Below the pieces are notes generated by a model. The model saw only the letters and a list, made by a program, of their open reading frames with translations, did not search any database and was not told where the DNA came from. Positions 52,377 to 62,470 of a stretch of 64,000 nucleotides of DNA are shown here, in pieces. The stretch comes from Achromobacter pulmonis (GTDB lineage Bacteria > Pseudomonadota > Gammaproteobacteria > Burkholderiales > Burkholderiaceae_B), in the NCBI RefSeq assembly GCF_002885955.2, contig NZ_POQS01000006.1, positions 333,644 to 397,643 of the forward strand, given 5' to 3'. The first letter of the stretch is position 1, and every line of letters begins with the position of its first letter. A program made the translations under genes and the position numbers.

Positions 52377-55300
52377 TTAGAATTTCGTTATTTCCCCTAA
52401 AGCGGGATCGTACCTAAAAACATCGCCACCCGTCTCTCTTATTTTTTCAATCAGATTTCGCGAGACACTATTCGTCCTGGGACTCACAACAAGATTTAAA
52501 GGCTGACCGTTATCAAGGGCCAACTTAATCTGAGCCCGCAGTTGATTGGAAATTGAAAGATCTACGACATTCTTAACCTCCAATACCCCTCCAACCGCTT
52601 TCCCCCACAAATCGGGAATGGTTGTCACGATTGCACCATTCGCAAGCGGAACCGTTATCGCCTGGGTATTCTTCGTCGCACCGACATGAGCCAACGCCTC
52701 GACAACTTGACGCTCAAAAGCAAGACCATTCAGACGATTGAGAGTGACTTGCGGTAAATCACGCGCTGCCTTTGCGCTGGAACTGCCCGCTTTGCCAACC
52801 TTACCAACATCGATTGCCTGATCCGCCGCTGCGAAGAGCTGCGGCGCTTTCGCGCCCTTTTTCAGCACACCGCCGACGACCGGCACGATTCCCATTGCCG
52901 CGAAGTACCGATTGGCTTCGTCACCCGTGGCGGTCTCGCCCGTCACCAGTTCATACAGCGCACTGATGTTGGAAACCCCTGGAGCAAGGTCCAACACGCC
53001 TTGCGCCAGCATGTCGGCCATCTCTCGGGTCATCGGCGGGTAATGGCGCAACGTCAGCGTGACGTCATATGCCGCCGCCATTCGGTCGGCTCGCTGAAAG
53101 CCTGACTCGTAGCAGGCGTTGTCGCTGCCGCAGCGCTGCTCCAACTGCTGATACAACTGCGCCTTCATGCGCGCGACCTTGTCGCGATTTTGGTAAAGCG
53201 CGTTGTTTTCGCTTTCTATGCGCGAAGCCACGGAAGCCGAGCTTGCCGCCCGAGGATCGATCTGTGCGGCGATGCCGGCAATGATGCTGTTCGCCAGATT
53301 GAGGCGCGCATCCTTTTCCCCCGCGCTCAGCTTCTTGGTTTCGGCGTCGGTGGTGCCTTCGAGCAGCTGGTTCAGCACCACACCGGAGAGCGCGCCCGCA
53401 CCGCCTCCCGCGCATGAGCCCTGTTGCGCGGCCGCACCCGCGCAGCCCAGTACGGCATGCAAGGCGGCATGGCCGGCCGATCCCTCGCCGCCAAGGTGGC
53501 GACTGAGTTCCTTGATCTTGGCCGCGCTCAGGCTTTGCAGGTAATTGACGGCCGCTGCCCGAACGAACTCGCTTGCGCCGCCTGTTACGTTGCCGCTGGC
53601 GGCGCCCAGAATCGCGGTGCTCAGCTGACGATACGTACCGTTGACGCCCCACTGCGTCTCCAAGTCGGCATAGGCTTTGGCCGCCTGGATGCGTTCGGCC
53701 GGTGATAGCGACGTATCTTGCGAACGCCGCTCCAGCGCGTCTATCTCGGCCGCCCGATTCGCCAGCAACTGCCCCACCTGCCGGCTGGCTTCCGAGGCGA
53801 TCTCGAAGCCCGCCTCGATCTTTTCCTTGTCGAAGATCGGCTGCAGCGCGTTGTGCGCGCCGGCCGTGTCGCGGTTCAGCGACGCGATCGTCTGCGACGG
53901 CGTCATGCCGGTCAGGTCCTGCTGCGCGGCCGCGTCGCGGATGACGATGCGGCCGGCGCCGATCGCGCTTTGCGTGGTCGAGCTGGCGCTGCCTTGGGCA
54001 CCCAGCGCCACCGGCGCATTGATGCCGGCCTTGCCGTCGCCCAGGGCGACGCCTCCTCCTAGCGCGACCTGGCTGGCGTTGTAGTCGGCGCGGTTCTCCA
54101 GGTCCTGCGCGACCAGCGTGCCGGTGTTCAGCTGGTTCAGCGCGTCGGCCACGGCCTGGTCGCCGCTGGCGATGACGCTGCCGATCAGCGTGGCGCCGCG
54201 CTTGACCACGATCTGGAAGCCGCCGTCGCCGGCCCGCAGCCCCGTCTGCTCGGAGACGGCCTGGAAGTCGCTTTGCATCCGGCCCGCGCCGGCGTTGGCG
54301 CTGATGCTGCTGACGCAGGTTCCGGTCAGGCAGATCGAGGCGCCGATGCCCGCGCTCCGGTTCTGCGCCTGGTACTGGCTGCTGTCCTGCGGGCTTTGCA
54401 GCAGCAGCTCGTCGCCGGCCGAGACGACGATGCGTTGCGCGGCGCCGGATGCGCCGTGCAGCGTGGTGTCGCCGCCGGATTGCAGCGCCAGCGTGTCGCC
54501 GGCGGTGACGCGGCTGGGGGTGGCGCGCTGGCCGCGTCCATCGGCGCGGCCCCGGCTCGCGGAAGCGCCCAGCTCCAGCGTGACGCCGCTGTTGACGGCG
54601 CCCAGGCCCAGCCCCAGACCGATGCTGGCGCTGCTGCTGCGGCTGTCGGTCTTCTGTTCGACGGTGTTGCTCGCGGCCTGCAGCAGGACGTCGCCTTCGG
54701 CCTGGAGCATGGCGTTGCCGCCGGCCGACAGGGTCGAGCCGGTGACCGTGATGTCGGCGTCACGGCCCGCGCCTTGCGCGATGACGCGCACGTCCCGGTC
54801 GGCCTCGATGCGCGAGCCGGCCGCGCGGGTCGTGGTGCGGTCGGTGGTGCTGCGGCTTTGGCTCGTGCCCAGGCTCAGCTGGATGCTCACGCCGCCGGCC
54901 TGCTGCAGCGCGCTGGCGTCGGGCGCGCCGCGCGCCTGTTGCAGGGCGTCGTAGGCATTGACGGCGGCCAGGCCCGTGGTGGCGCCGGCCAGGCCCTGCA
55001 TCACCGGGTTGTCGACCTTGCCGGCGGCCTCCGTCATGCGCCGGCCGGTCTGCACCGCGCCGATCACGGGGTTGCTGGCCGTGATGGACAGGCCCGACTG
55101 CTTGATCTCATGGACCTCGCGTTCGCGGGACGTGTCCAGCGCGGCGCCGATATTTACCTGTTTGCCGCTCAGGCTGACGCTGCCCTGGGGCGCCAGCACC
55201 TTGCTGGCGACGATGTCGAGCCGGTCGCCGGCGGCGATCCGGGTGTCGCCTTCGACGCTGCCCACGGTGCTGGCGGCCGACAAGGCCGTCTTGCTGTCGA

Positions 55301-58300
55301 TGGCGTCGGTCTGCCTGCGCGTGCCGATGCTCAGGCCGCCCAGCGCGCCGAAGCCGGACTTCTTGACCATCCTGTAGTCGTAGTCGTCCTGGGTGTTGCG
55401 GGCCGCGGCGATGTCGACGTCGCGCCCGCCGAACAGGAGCAGGTCCTGCTGCGCGCCGGCGTTGGCGCCGGCGAGCTTCAGGTCGCGGCCGGCCAGCAGC
55501 GAGGCGGTTTCGCCCGTGAAGGTCGTGCCCTGGGCGCGGGTCCAGTCGGTCGACTGGATGGTGTGCGTGGTCTTGGACGAGAAGAAGCCGCTGGTCTTGT
55601 AGTAGCTTTCGTCGCGCGCGGAGCCCGCCTGTTCGCCCGCGCGCAGGTTGATGTCGCGCTGCGCGCCCACGCCCAGATGCTTGCCGGCGGTGACGTCGGC
55701 GGCGCGGGCGTCGATGTCGCGACCGGCGACCGCCGTCAGGTTGCCGCCGGCAGCCAGTGTCGTGCCGACCTCCTTGCGGGTGTCGAGGTCGTGGCGGTTG
55801 CGCCTGTCGGCGACGATGCGTTCGCCGTGGCGCTCGGTGAGCGTGTCGAACCGGATGTCGCGCCCGGCCTCCAGGCGCGCGTCGTCCTGCACGCGCACCT
55901 GCGCGGCGGTCAGGCTCAGGTCGCGCCCGGCCTGCATGGCCAGGCGGTCGGCGTCCACCCGCGCCACGCCGCTGACATGCGTGCCCCAGATGTTGCCGTG
56001 CTGCTCGGATTCTGCCGTCGAAGTCAGGGCGAGGTCGCGCCCGGCGCGAAGCGTCGCCGTGCCGGCCTGGATGCGCGCGGCCACGTTGCTCAGGTCCGTG
56101 CGCGCGTCGAGGTCGACGCGGCGGCCCTGTATCGTGCCGCCGGCCTGGTTGACGATGCGGCCGGCGCCGATGACGGTGGCCTCGCGCGCGGCGAGCGTGC
56201 CGCTGTTGGCGACCTCGCCGTCCGCGGCGATACGGACCGTACGGCCCGCCATGAGCGTGCCGTCGCCCTTGAGGTCGCCCTCGCGCACCAGCAGGTAGAC
56301 CTTTGGCGCCAGCACCGTGCGGGTGGTGCCGTCGGGCAGTGTCACGGTCTGTTCGACCAGCCAGACCAGGTCGGTCGTCAACTGGCGCTGCTGCGCCTCG
56401 GTCAGCGCGACGCCGAGCCTGAGTCCGTGTTCGCGCCCGAACCGGGCGCCGGCGGCAAGCAGGGCCTTGTACTGCGCGTCCTGGCTGCCGTAGTTCTCCA
56501 GGAAGCGCTGGCCGGTGGTGGCCAGGATCTGGTCGGACACGGCCTGCTGTTCATGCAGGCCGTCGCCCAGGCGCCGCGGCTGGCCCGAGGGCGTGAGGAA
56601 GCGCGCGTCCGGCCCCGCTGCGCCGGCCCCGCGCAGCAGCTCCAGCAGATAGTCGCTGGACACGGCCGGGTCCCGGCCCGCGAATCGCTTGTCGGTGGCC
56701 ACGGGGTAAGGCGCGTCGGGGCGGCCGTCCACGGTGAACAGCTGGCTGTCGGGGATGCCGGCCGAGCCCGAGACGCTGCGCACCTCGCTGCCGCCGGGCA
56801 GGCCCACGCCGACCACCTCGACCGGCGCGGGCGCACGGCCGCGCAGATCGACCTGGGCGTGGCCGCCGACCGTGCCCACCGGCACCTCCGCGGAATCGCT
56901 GGCCAGGGTGGCGACATAGGGGACCGTGGTTTCCCGGCGGTGGCTCCGGCGCGCCTGGGTATAGGTGGCGGTGCCCTCGCGGGTGACGACCCGCTGGCCG
57001 CTGGCGCCGATGTTGCGGACCGCCGGTCCTTCCACCGCCAGATCGCCGCCGGCGGCGATCCGGCTTTTATCGTTGATGACCTCGCCGTTCAGCCGCATCG
57101 CGCCGCCGGCCAGTATCCGGGCCGGATCGGACGAGGTGGTGCGCGTTTCGGTGACGGTCTCGGTGACCCGGTAGTAGGTGAAGTGAGGAACCAGCCGCCG
57201 GGCGTAGTCGCGGTTGAAGGCCCAGATGTGCTTGTCCAGCTCCAGGTGCCGGGTCTTGTATTCGATGTAGGCGGCCTCGTACCCGGGTTCGTACCATTTG
57301 GGCAGCGGGTCGGGCGGCGTCACCCCGAATATGCCCCAGATGCGGTCGTCCCTGGCATAACGGTACTGTTTGGGGCGCGGCCAGCAACTCGCCTCGTCTT
57401 CATCGGGGCAACCTTCGTCGCCCGTGATTTGGGACAGCCAGATCGGCACGTTCCGACGTGACTTGTCCTTCATCCCCTCCTCGTGGAAAAAGGGCGGGCC
57501 GTAGCGGTCGGCGGGATACCGCTCGGACGGCAGCAGGAACTGGCGTCCGGGATCGTCGTTGAGCCAGACCGGGTCTCTGCCGCACATGGGTGTGACGTCG
57601 TCGCACAGCCAGTGGTCCTGCGCGTCGTACATGTCGGTCGTGCCGGCCGGCGAGTAATACACCTTGGGCGTAGACGACACGGTCACCGTCTCGCTGGCGT
57701 AGCGGTCGTTGCGGTTGCGCAGCAGCACGGACGAGATATCGGCGTCGCGCGCCGCCTCGATGGTGGCCGAGGCGTTCAGCAGCGATTGCGCCTGGCCCGT
57801 GGCGCGGCCCTTGGCGTCGCGCGCGCCGCCGATGCGCAGGTCCCTGGCCGCGTAGATCAGCGCGTGCTCGCGATTGGTCAGCTCGGTGACGCCCAGGTCC
57901 AGGTCGGTGCGCGAGGCGATGACGGCCGTGGCGTCGTTGAGCAGGCTCTTCGCGCCGATCGACACGGCGTCGCCGTAGATGCGGCCGCGGTTGATGAGCC
58001 CTGGCGCCGTGATGTCCGTTACGGCGCCGTCGATCAGGCCGTCGTTGGCCAGCGCGCCGGAAACGTCGAGGCTGTTGTTGCGGCCGGCCAGCAGTTCGCC
58101 GTCGGCCCGGTTGTCGAGCTTGCGGACCCGCAGCTTCAGGTCCTGGGCGGCGTGGATGAGGCCGCCCCGGTTGTCGACCACGTCGGCCTGGATCTCGACC
58201 GCCTTGCCCTGCAGACCGCGCGCCGGCGCGTCGGTGGCAGGCGGTGCGGCGCGATTGATCAGCTTGGCCGCCGACACGGCCAGCTTGCCGCCGGCCTCGA

Positions 58301-60506
58301 TCAGGCCGCCGGCGTTGTCCAGTTCGTCGTCCACTTCAACGCTGGCGTCGCCGGTGGCGCTGAGTTCGCCCGCCAGCTTCAGCGCCTTGGCAGCCACCTT
58401 CACGTCCTTGCCGGCCAGCGTGACGCCGGCATGCGCGATGGTCTGCGCCGATAGCGTCACGCTGCCCGGCCGGCTCAGCTTGCCCTTGGCGTCCACGCCG
58501 GCGACCAGGCGGCCGGCGTTGTCCAGTGCCTGCCCTGCACGGGCGTCGAGATCGCCGCCGGCCATCGCCGTGCCGGTATTGGTCAGCGTGGCGCCGGCGT
58601 TCAGGACCGCGCGGCCGTTGGAAGCGAGCAGGCCGTTGTTGACGAGCGCCTTGCCCGCATCCAGCCCTAGCGATTCGCCCGCCAGCATGCGCCCTTGGCC
58701 GCCGACCGTGATGCCGCGGGCCGTCAGCATCAAGGCCGCATCGCTGGCCGCCGTACCGTCCACGCGCGCATTGCGCGCCGCGGCCAGCATCAGCGCCTTG
58801 ATCGAGGTCACCGTGCCGGCAACGGCCAGGTCGCGGCCGGCGACTAGATCCATCGTGTCCGCGGCCTGCACCTGCGCGTCCTGCCTGACGCGCAGATCCC
58901 GCCCGCTGGAGGCGGCCAGCTTGCCGGGGCCGCGCTTGCCGAGCGCGGCGACGGTGCCGCCCAGCCGCAGGTCGCGGCCGGCCGCCAGCGTCATGGCGGC
59001 GCCCGCGGCCAGCGTGCCGCCGGTTTCGATGTCATTGCCGGCGCGCGCGACGAGCGCGCCATCGGCCCAGACGTGGCTGCGTTCGCCCAGCTTCAGGTCC
59101 TGGCCGGCCGCGAGGTTCAGCGTTCCCTGCGCCGAGCCGATCAGGCCCTGCACGCGCAGCGCGCCGCCCGCATTGACGTCGGCGCCACCATTGGCGCGCA
59201 GCTGACCGGCGACGGTCACGTCGCCATCGGCGCGCAGGCGGGCCGTGTCCATCGCGTCGAGCGCGCCCGCCGCGCCGATGCGCGCGTCGCCTCCCGCGGA
59301 GATGTCGAGCCTGCCGGCCGCGCCGATGCTGCCGTCGGCGCTCAGGCCGCGGCCGGCGGTGGCCTGGACGCCGCGCCCCCAGACCCGGCTGCCTTCAGCC
59401 AGCCACAGGTCGCCGCCGCTGGCCAGGCGCAAGGCGCCGCCGTCGGCCAGCGCGCTGCCGTCCAGACGGAGGTCGCCCGCGACCTGGATGTCCAGGTCCG
59501 CATCGCTCCAGGCCTCGCCCGATACCGAGGCCTTGCCGCCTGCACGCAGCGTCGCCGACGCCTTGGCCTGCGCGCGGCCTTCGACCGACAGGTCGCCCGC
59601 GGCCGTCACACGCAGCTCGCGCGCGGACTGCAGCGTGCCGCCGGATGCGATCGTTACGTCGCCGGCCGCGTTCAGTTCCAGCGGGCCCGTGAGCGCCACC
59701 AGATTGCCGCCCACGTTCACGCCCACGCCGGCCTCGGTGCCGATCAGCCGGATGCTGTTGGCGTACATGCCGCCCAGCGCCGCCGTGTCCACCGCCAGGG
59801 CCGGCGCGGGGCCCTCGCCCGGACGCGCCGTGACCGCGCCCGTGCCGTAGTCCACGCGCGCCGCGCCCGCCGTGACGTTCAGCTGCCCGGCCCAGATGCC
59901 GGCGCGGACCTCCAGCGACCGCGCCATCAGGTCGAGCTGTTTCAGGTTGGACCCGAGCAGGCCCTCGCCTTCGACGCGCAGCGTGCCGGACGCCACGTCC
60001 AGGCCGATGCCGCCGTCCGGGCCGACCGTCGGCCTGCCGGTGGCCAGCGTGGCGCGCCCGGCGTTCAGAAAGCCGCAGCCCTTGCAGGTGATGCCGGCCG
60101 GGTTGGCGACAATGACATTGGCGCGCCGGCCGGCGACTTCCAGCGTGCCCAGCAGTTGCGAGGGATTGGGCGCGGTGACCTGGTTCAGGATGGTGGCCGC
60201 GTGGCGGTTGCCCAGCATGGGGTTGCCGCCGATCTGCCCGGCCAATTGCGTGCTGCTGGCGCCGCCGCTGTTGTTCAGCACGGCGCCGGAGGCGCCGACG
60301 TTGAACTGCGTGTAGCGGTTGTCCGATACGCCGCCTGCGGACGGCGGCGCGATCTGCACCACCGGTACGCCCCGGCTGACGCCGATCACGGGGCGCGGAC
60401 CCGGCGCGCCGCGGTCCACGGCGATGGGCAGGGCCTGCGCCAGCACGGGCGTCCAGACCTGCGTGTAGAGGATCAGCCAGACGATGGCGCGACGGAGCTT
60501 GGACAT
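52377..60506 (-). CDS. CdiA/FhaB-family two-partner secreted exoprotein with C-terminal nuclease-like toxin domain
   Basis: This 2709-aa protein has a signal peptide (1 to about 30) and a TPS secretion domain (about 35-280) with ANVIVANPAGITCKGCGFLNAG, the FHA NPxGI signature. Long filamentous beta-helix repeats follow, many of the form LxAGRDL, and then a less repetitive region from about 2150. A pretoxin region is visible: NLANSIIAGIAAQIDPRA followed by ESENN at 2431-2435, in place of the usual VENN. The tail (about 2585-2709) looks like a PD-(D/E)XK nuclease: FERQVVEAL (E2598), TIPDLWG (D2632) and LEVKN (E2643, K2645). It lies 58 bp behind its tpsB partner, in cdiBA order. The frame is intact, so a toxin may be made although the immunity gene behind it is broken. 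Confidence 0.92.
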   Translation of the reverse strand: MSKLRRAIVWLILYTQVWTPVLAQALPIAVDRGAPGPRPVIGVSRGVPVVQIAPPSAGGVSDNRYTQFNVGASGAVLNNSGGASSTQLAGQIGGNPMLGNRHAATILNQVTAPNPSQLLGTLEVAGRRANVIVANPAGITCKGCGFLNAGRATLATGRPTVGPDGGIGLDVASGTLRVEGEGLLGSNLKQLDLMARSLEVRAGIWAGQLNVTAGAARVDYGTGAVTARPGEGPAPALAVDTAALGGMYANSIRLIGTEAGVGVNVGGNLVALTGPLELNAAGDVTIASGGTLQSARELRVTAAGDLSVEGRAQAKASATLRAGGKASVSGEAWSDADLDIQVAGDLRLDGSALADGGALRLASGGDLWLAEGSRVWGRGVQATAGRGLSADGSIGAAGRLDISAGGDARIGAAGALDAMDTARLRADGDVTVAGQLRANGGADVNAGGALRVQGLIGSAQGTLNLAAGQDLKLGERSHVWADGALVARAGNDIETGGTLAAGAAMTLAAGRDLRLGGTVAALGKRGPGKLAASSGRDLRVRQDAQVQAADTMDLVAGRDLAVAGTVTSIKALMLAAARNARVDGTAASDAALMLTARGITVGGQGRMLAGESLGLDAGKALVNNGLLASNGRAVLNAGATLTNTGTAMAGGDLDARAGQALDNAGRLVAGVDAKGKLSRPGSVTLSAQTIAHAGVTLAGKDVKVAAKALKLAGELSATGDASVEVDDELDNAGGLIEAGGKLAVSAAKLINRAAPPATDAPARGLQGKAVEIQADVVDNRGGLIHAAQDLKLRVRKLDNRADGELLAGRNNSLDVSGALANDGLIDGAVTDITAPGLINRGRIYGDAVSIGAKSLLNDATAVIASRTDLDLGVTELTNREHALIYAARDLRIGGARDAKGRATGQAQSLLNASATIEAARDADISSVLLRNRNDRYASETVTVSSTPKVYYSPAGTTDMYDAQDHWLCDDVTPMCGRDPVWLNDDPGRQFLLPSERYPADRYGPPFFHEEGMKDKSRRNVPIWLSQITGDEGCPDEDEASCWPRPKQYRYARDDRIWGIFGVTPPDPLPKWYEPGYEAAYIEYKTRHLELDKHIWAFNRDYARRLVPHFTYYRVTETVTETRTTSSDPARILAGGAMRLNGEVINDKSRIAAGGDLAVEGPAVRNIGASGQRVVTREGTATYTQARRSHRRETTVPYVATLASDSAEVPVGTVGGHAQVDLRGRAPAPVEVVGVGLPGGSEVRSVSGSAGIPDSQLFTVDGRPDAPYPVATDKRFAGRDPAVSSDYLLELLRGAGAAGPDARFLTPSGQPRRLGDGLHEQQAVSDQILATTGQRFLENYGSQDAQYKALLAAGARFGREHGLRLGVALTEAQQRQLTTDLVWLVEQTVTLPDGTTRTVLAPKVYLLVREGDLKGDGTLMAGRTVRIAADGEVANSGTLAAREATVIGAGRIVNQAGGTIQGRRVDLDARTDLSNVAARIQAGTATLRAGRDLALTSTAESEQHGNIWGTHVSGVARVDADRLAMQAGRDLSLTAAQVRVQDDARLEAGRDIRFDTLTERHGERIVADRRNRHDLDTRKEVGTTLAAGGNLTAVAGRDIDARAADVTAGKHLGVGAQRDINLRAGEQAGSARDESYYKTSGFFSSKTTHTIQSTDWTRAQGTTFTGETASLLAGRDLKLAGANAGAQQDLLLFGGRDVDIAAARNTQDDYDYRMVKKSGFGALGGLSIGTRRQTDAIDSKTALSAASTVGSVEGDTRIAAGDRLDIVASKVLAPQGSVSLSGKQVNIGAALDTSREREVHEIKQSGLSITASNPVIGAVQTGRRMTEAAGKVDNPVMQGLAGATTGLAAVNAYDALQQARGAPDASALQQAGGVSIQLSLGTSQSRSTTDRTTTRAAGSRIEADRDVRVIAQGAGRDADITVTGSTLSAGGNAMLQAEGDVLLQAASNTVEQKTDSRSSSASIGLGLGLGAVNSGVTLELGASASRGRADGRGQRATPSRVTAGDTLALQSGGDTTLHGASGAAQRIVVSAGDELLLQSPQDSSQYQAQNRSAGIGASICLTGTCVSSISANAGAGRMQSDFQAVSEQTGLRAGDGGFQIVVKRGATLIGSVIASGDQAVADALNQLNTGTLVAQDLENRADYNASQVALGGGVALGDGKAGINAPVALGAQGSASSTTQSAIGAGRIVIRDAAAQQDLTGMTPSQTIASLNRDTAGAHNALQPIFDKEKIEAGFEIASEASRQVGQLLANRAAEIDALERRSQDTSLSPAERIQAAKAYADLETQWGVNGTYRQLSTAILGAASGNVTGGASEFVRAAAVNYLQSLSAAKIKELSRHLGGEGSAGHAALHAVLGCAGAAAQQGSCAGGGAGALSGVVLNQLLEGTTDAETKKLSAGEKDARLNLANSIIAGIAAQIDPRAASSASVASRIESENNALYQNRDKVARMKAQLYQQLEQRCGSDNACYESGFQRADRMAAAYDVTLTLRHYPPMTREMADMLAQGVLDLAPGVSNISALYELVTGETATGDEANRYFAAMGIVPVVGGVLKKGAKAPQLFAAADQAIDVGKVGKAGSSSAKAARDLPQVTLNRLNGLAFERQVVEALAHVGATKNTQAITVPLANGAIVTTIPDLWGKAVGGVLEVKNVVDLSISNQLRAQIKLALDNGQPLNLVVSPRTNSVSRNLIEKIRETGGDVFRYDPALGEITKF

Positions 60507-60564
60507 GTTGCGGCGACTCCCGATGATCGATGCAACCCCACGGCCGGCGCGGCCTCGCCCTGTG

Positions 60565-62292
60565 CTAGAACTCCAGCATCAGCGAGGCCGCCAGCACGGT
60601 GCGGCGCGTCTTGAGGTTTGCGGGCTTCTTCAGCGGCCAGCCCGCCGACAGGTCGTAGCTGGCTTTCAGGTAAGGCATGGCGAAGCGTCCGCGCAGGCCG
60701 GCGACGGCGCCTACCAGGGTGCGGCCGGACAGGGACGCGGCGGACGGGCCGCCCACGCGGCCGGCGTCCAGGCCGGCGTACAGCTGCGGCCAGGCGCCGC
60801 CGGGCTGCAGCGAAAGGTCATTGCGCAGGCTCCAGCCATCTTCGGCGGCCAGCGTCGACTCGCCGTCGAAGCCGCGCACGGCATAGCGGTTGCCGATGGT
60901 GAAATAGTCGGCGGGGACCAGCGCCGTCCTGGCATGCTGGATCTGCCAGTTGAGCTGGTAGACCCACTGCCGGCCCGCCGCGTCGAACGGCAGATACAGG
61001 CCGGCGCTGGCGCTGAGAACGGCGCTGCGGCCGGTCCAGGCGGGATCGCCGTAGACCTGGCCGGGCTGCCTGGAAAATCGGGGCAGCGTGCCGCGCACGC
61101 CGGCGCCCACGTCGAGCACGGCGCGGCCCAGGTACTGGCGGTGTCCGTAGCTGAACTCGTAGCCCGTGACGTCGCGGCGTTGCACCGCGATGTCGACGTC
61201 GTTGACGCGGCTGCCGACCCGTTTGCGCAGCAGCTTCAGCGCCGCGGTGCCCTTGTAGCGGCTGCTGCGATAGGCAACCACCGACACGCCGAAGTCCAGC
61301 CGTTGGGTGCTGCCGCCGTAGACGATGGGTGCGTCGAAACCCGCCACGGTCTGGCGATAGCGCGAGCGGCTGGCCGCGATGGAGAAGGCCCAGTAGCCGA
61401 AAGGCACGCTGTAGTCGATGGAGGCCGCGCGCGTCAGCGCGTCGTCGCGGCGCAGGCCTGCGTTGCCGTTCCATGAGACGGACAGGCGGTCGTACAGGAA
61501 CAGCGGCGAATCCAGCGTCAGGCCGGCGTTGATCTGGTTCTTGCCGGTGGATTCCATGCCGGCGTTGTCGCCGCCCAGGTAGGCGTGCCAGCGCTTGCCG
61601 CTGCCCGGTTTGATGAGGACGTCGGAATCGCCCGGCTCGGCGCCGGGCGCCACGTCGATGACGGCGTCGGCCTGGCCCTGCAGGCGCCGGATGTTCTCCA
61701 GCGCCTGGTCCAGGTCGCGCTGGTTGAACGACCCGCCGGGTCCGGTGGGCATGGCGGTGCGCCACCAGCCCACGGCGCCCTCGCTGCGGACCGCGGCGAT
61801 GCGCCCGCGCAGGTAGCGCAGGGTCAGCGTGCCGCCAGCCAGCGATTGTTCGGGCAGCAGCACCCGGGCCGTGACCAGGCCTTGTTCGACGAGGCGCGCA
61901 TGCAGGTGCTCTTGCAGCGCCTTCAGGCCCTGCCCGCCCACGCAGGCGCCGATGACGGCGGCGGCCAGCCGGCGCAGTTGCGACGGCGGCTCGGGGCCGT
62001 CCCAGGCGACCTGGCGCAACAGGAAGCAGGGAGTCTCGCGCGGCAATACCAGCGGCTGCGCGCGCCCTTCCCCGGGCGCCGAGAGCACGTCGGGACGCTG
62101 CTGCGCGCGGGCGCGCTGGACATCCAGCTCCTGTTGCTGGCGGCGCTGGATGTCGGTGGCGTCGATGCCGGCCCCGGCCAGGGCTTGCTGCGCGGCCGCG
62201 GAGGAAACGCACAGCGCCGTCAGTGCCGCCGACAGCGCCTTGCGCCAACCCTCGTGCCGGACGCGCGTCCGCTTCGGATTATTGGTGCGCAC
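60565..62292 (-). CDS. Two-partner secretion outer-membrane transporter (FhaC/CdiB/TpsB family)
   Basis: This 575-aa Omp85-family protein exports the neighbouring CdiA-like protein. It has a signal peptide (about 15-40), an N-terminal linker rich in Gln (QRRQQQELDVQRARAQQ), then POTRA domains (about 75-220: CFLLRQVAWDG, GLVTARVLLPEQSLAGGTLTLRYLRGRI). A C-terminal 16-strand barrel carries the conserved loop-6 motif YAVRGFDGES (about residue 455-464) and ends in LMLEF. The start is GTG at 62292, with AAGGG before it. It is the first gene of the CDI-like operon. Confidence 0.95.
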   Translation of the reverse strand: MRTNNPKRTRVRHEGWRKALSAALTALCVSSAAAQQALAGAGIDATDIQRRQQQELDVQRARAQQRPDVLSAPGEGRAQPLVLPRETPCFLLRQVAWDGPEPPSQLRRLAAAVIGACVGGQGLKALQEHLHARLVEQGLVTARVLLPEQSLAGGTLTLRYLRGRIAAVRSEGAVGWWRTAMPTGPGGSFNQRDLDQALENIRRLQGQADAVIDVAPGAEPGDSDVLIKPGSGKRWHAYLGGDNAGMESTGKNQINAGLTLDSPLFLYDRLSVSWNGNAGLRRDDALTRAASIDYSVPFGYWAFSIAASRSRYRQTVAGFDAPIVYGGSTQRLDFGVSVVAYRSSRYKGTAALKLLRKRVGSRVNDVDIAVQRRDVTGYEFSYGHRQYLGRAVLDVGAGVRGTLPRFSRQPGQVYGDPAWTGRSAVLSASAGLYLPFDAAGRQWVYQLNWQIQHARTALVPADYFTIGNRYAVRGFDGESTLAAEDGWSLRNDLSLQPGGAWPQLYAGLDAGRVGGPSAASLSGRTLVGAVAGLRGRFAMPYLKASYDLSAGWPLKKPANLKTRRTVLAASLMLEF

Positions 62293-62409
62293 GGATGCCC
62301 TTGATTGAAAAGCGCTTCGATGAATCTCTGCGAAGAAACGCTAGTTCGTTTTGCTGGCACCGTCGTCTTTATTGCGTCCTATATGTCTGCGCGCATGCGG
62401 CGTGCATAG
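62293..62409 (-). promoter_or_regulatory. Upstream region of the CDI-like operon
   Basis: The 117 bp between the peroxiredoxin terminator and the tpsB start must hold the operon promoter. The stretch is AT-richer than its neighbours, but I cannot assign a -35/-10 pair or a BvgA site with confidence. Confidence 0.4.
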
Positions 62410-62444
62410 AAAAAAACGCCGCCTTCCACAAGGAGAAGGCGGCG
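62410..62444 (-). terminator. Rho-independent terminator of the peroxiredoxin gene
   Basis: A perfect 9-bp stem (GCCGCCTTC 62418-62426 with GAAGGCGGC 62435-62443) is followed, reading leftward, by seven T residues (the A-run at 62410-62416). Confidence 0.9.
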
Positions 62445-62470
62445 GTTCGCGCCGGGCATGAAACCCGGAA

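Noticed and set aside
54273-57461. 1062-codon open frame on the plus strand inside the CdiA-like gene
   Set aside because: It is antisense to repetitive GC-rich coding sequence; its composition (Ala/Gly/Arg) and lack of domains mark it as a shadow of the 2709-aa gene. The same applies to 59073-60614 and others in this gene.
52377-60506. Naming the large exoprotein FhaB, FhaS or FhaL
   Set aside because: The N-terminal TPS domain is FHA-like, but the adjacent dedicated transporter, pretoxin motif and nuclease tail fit a CDI system, and I cannot match it to a named Fha protein from sequence alone.
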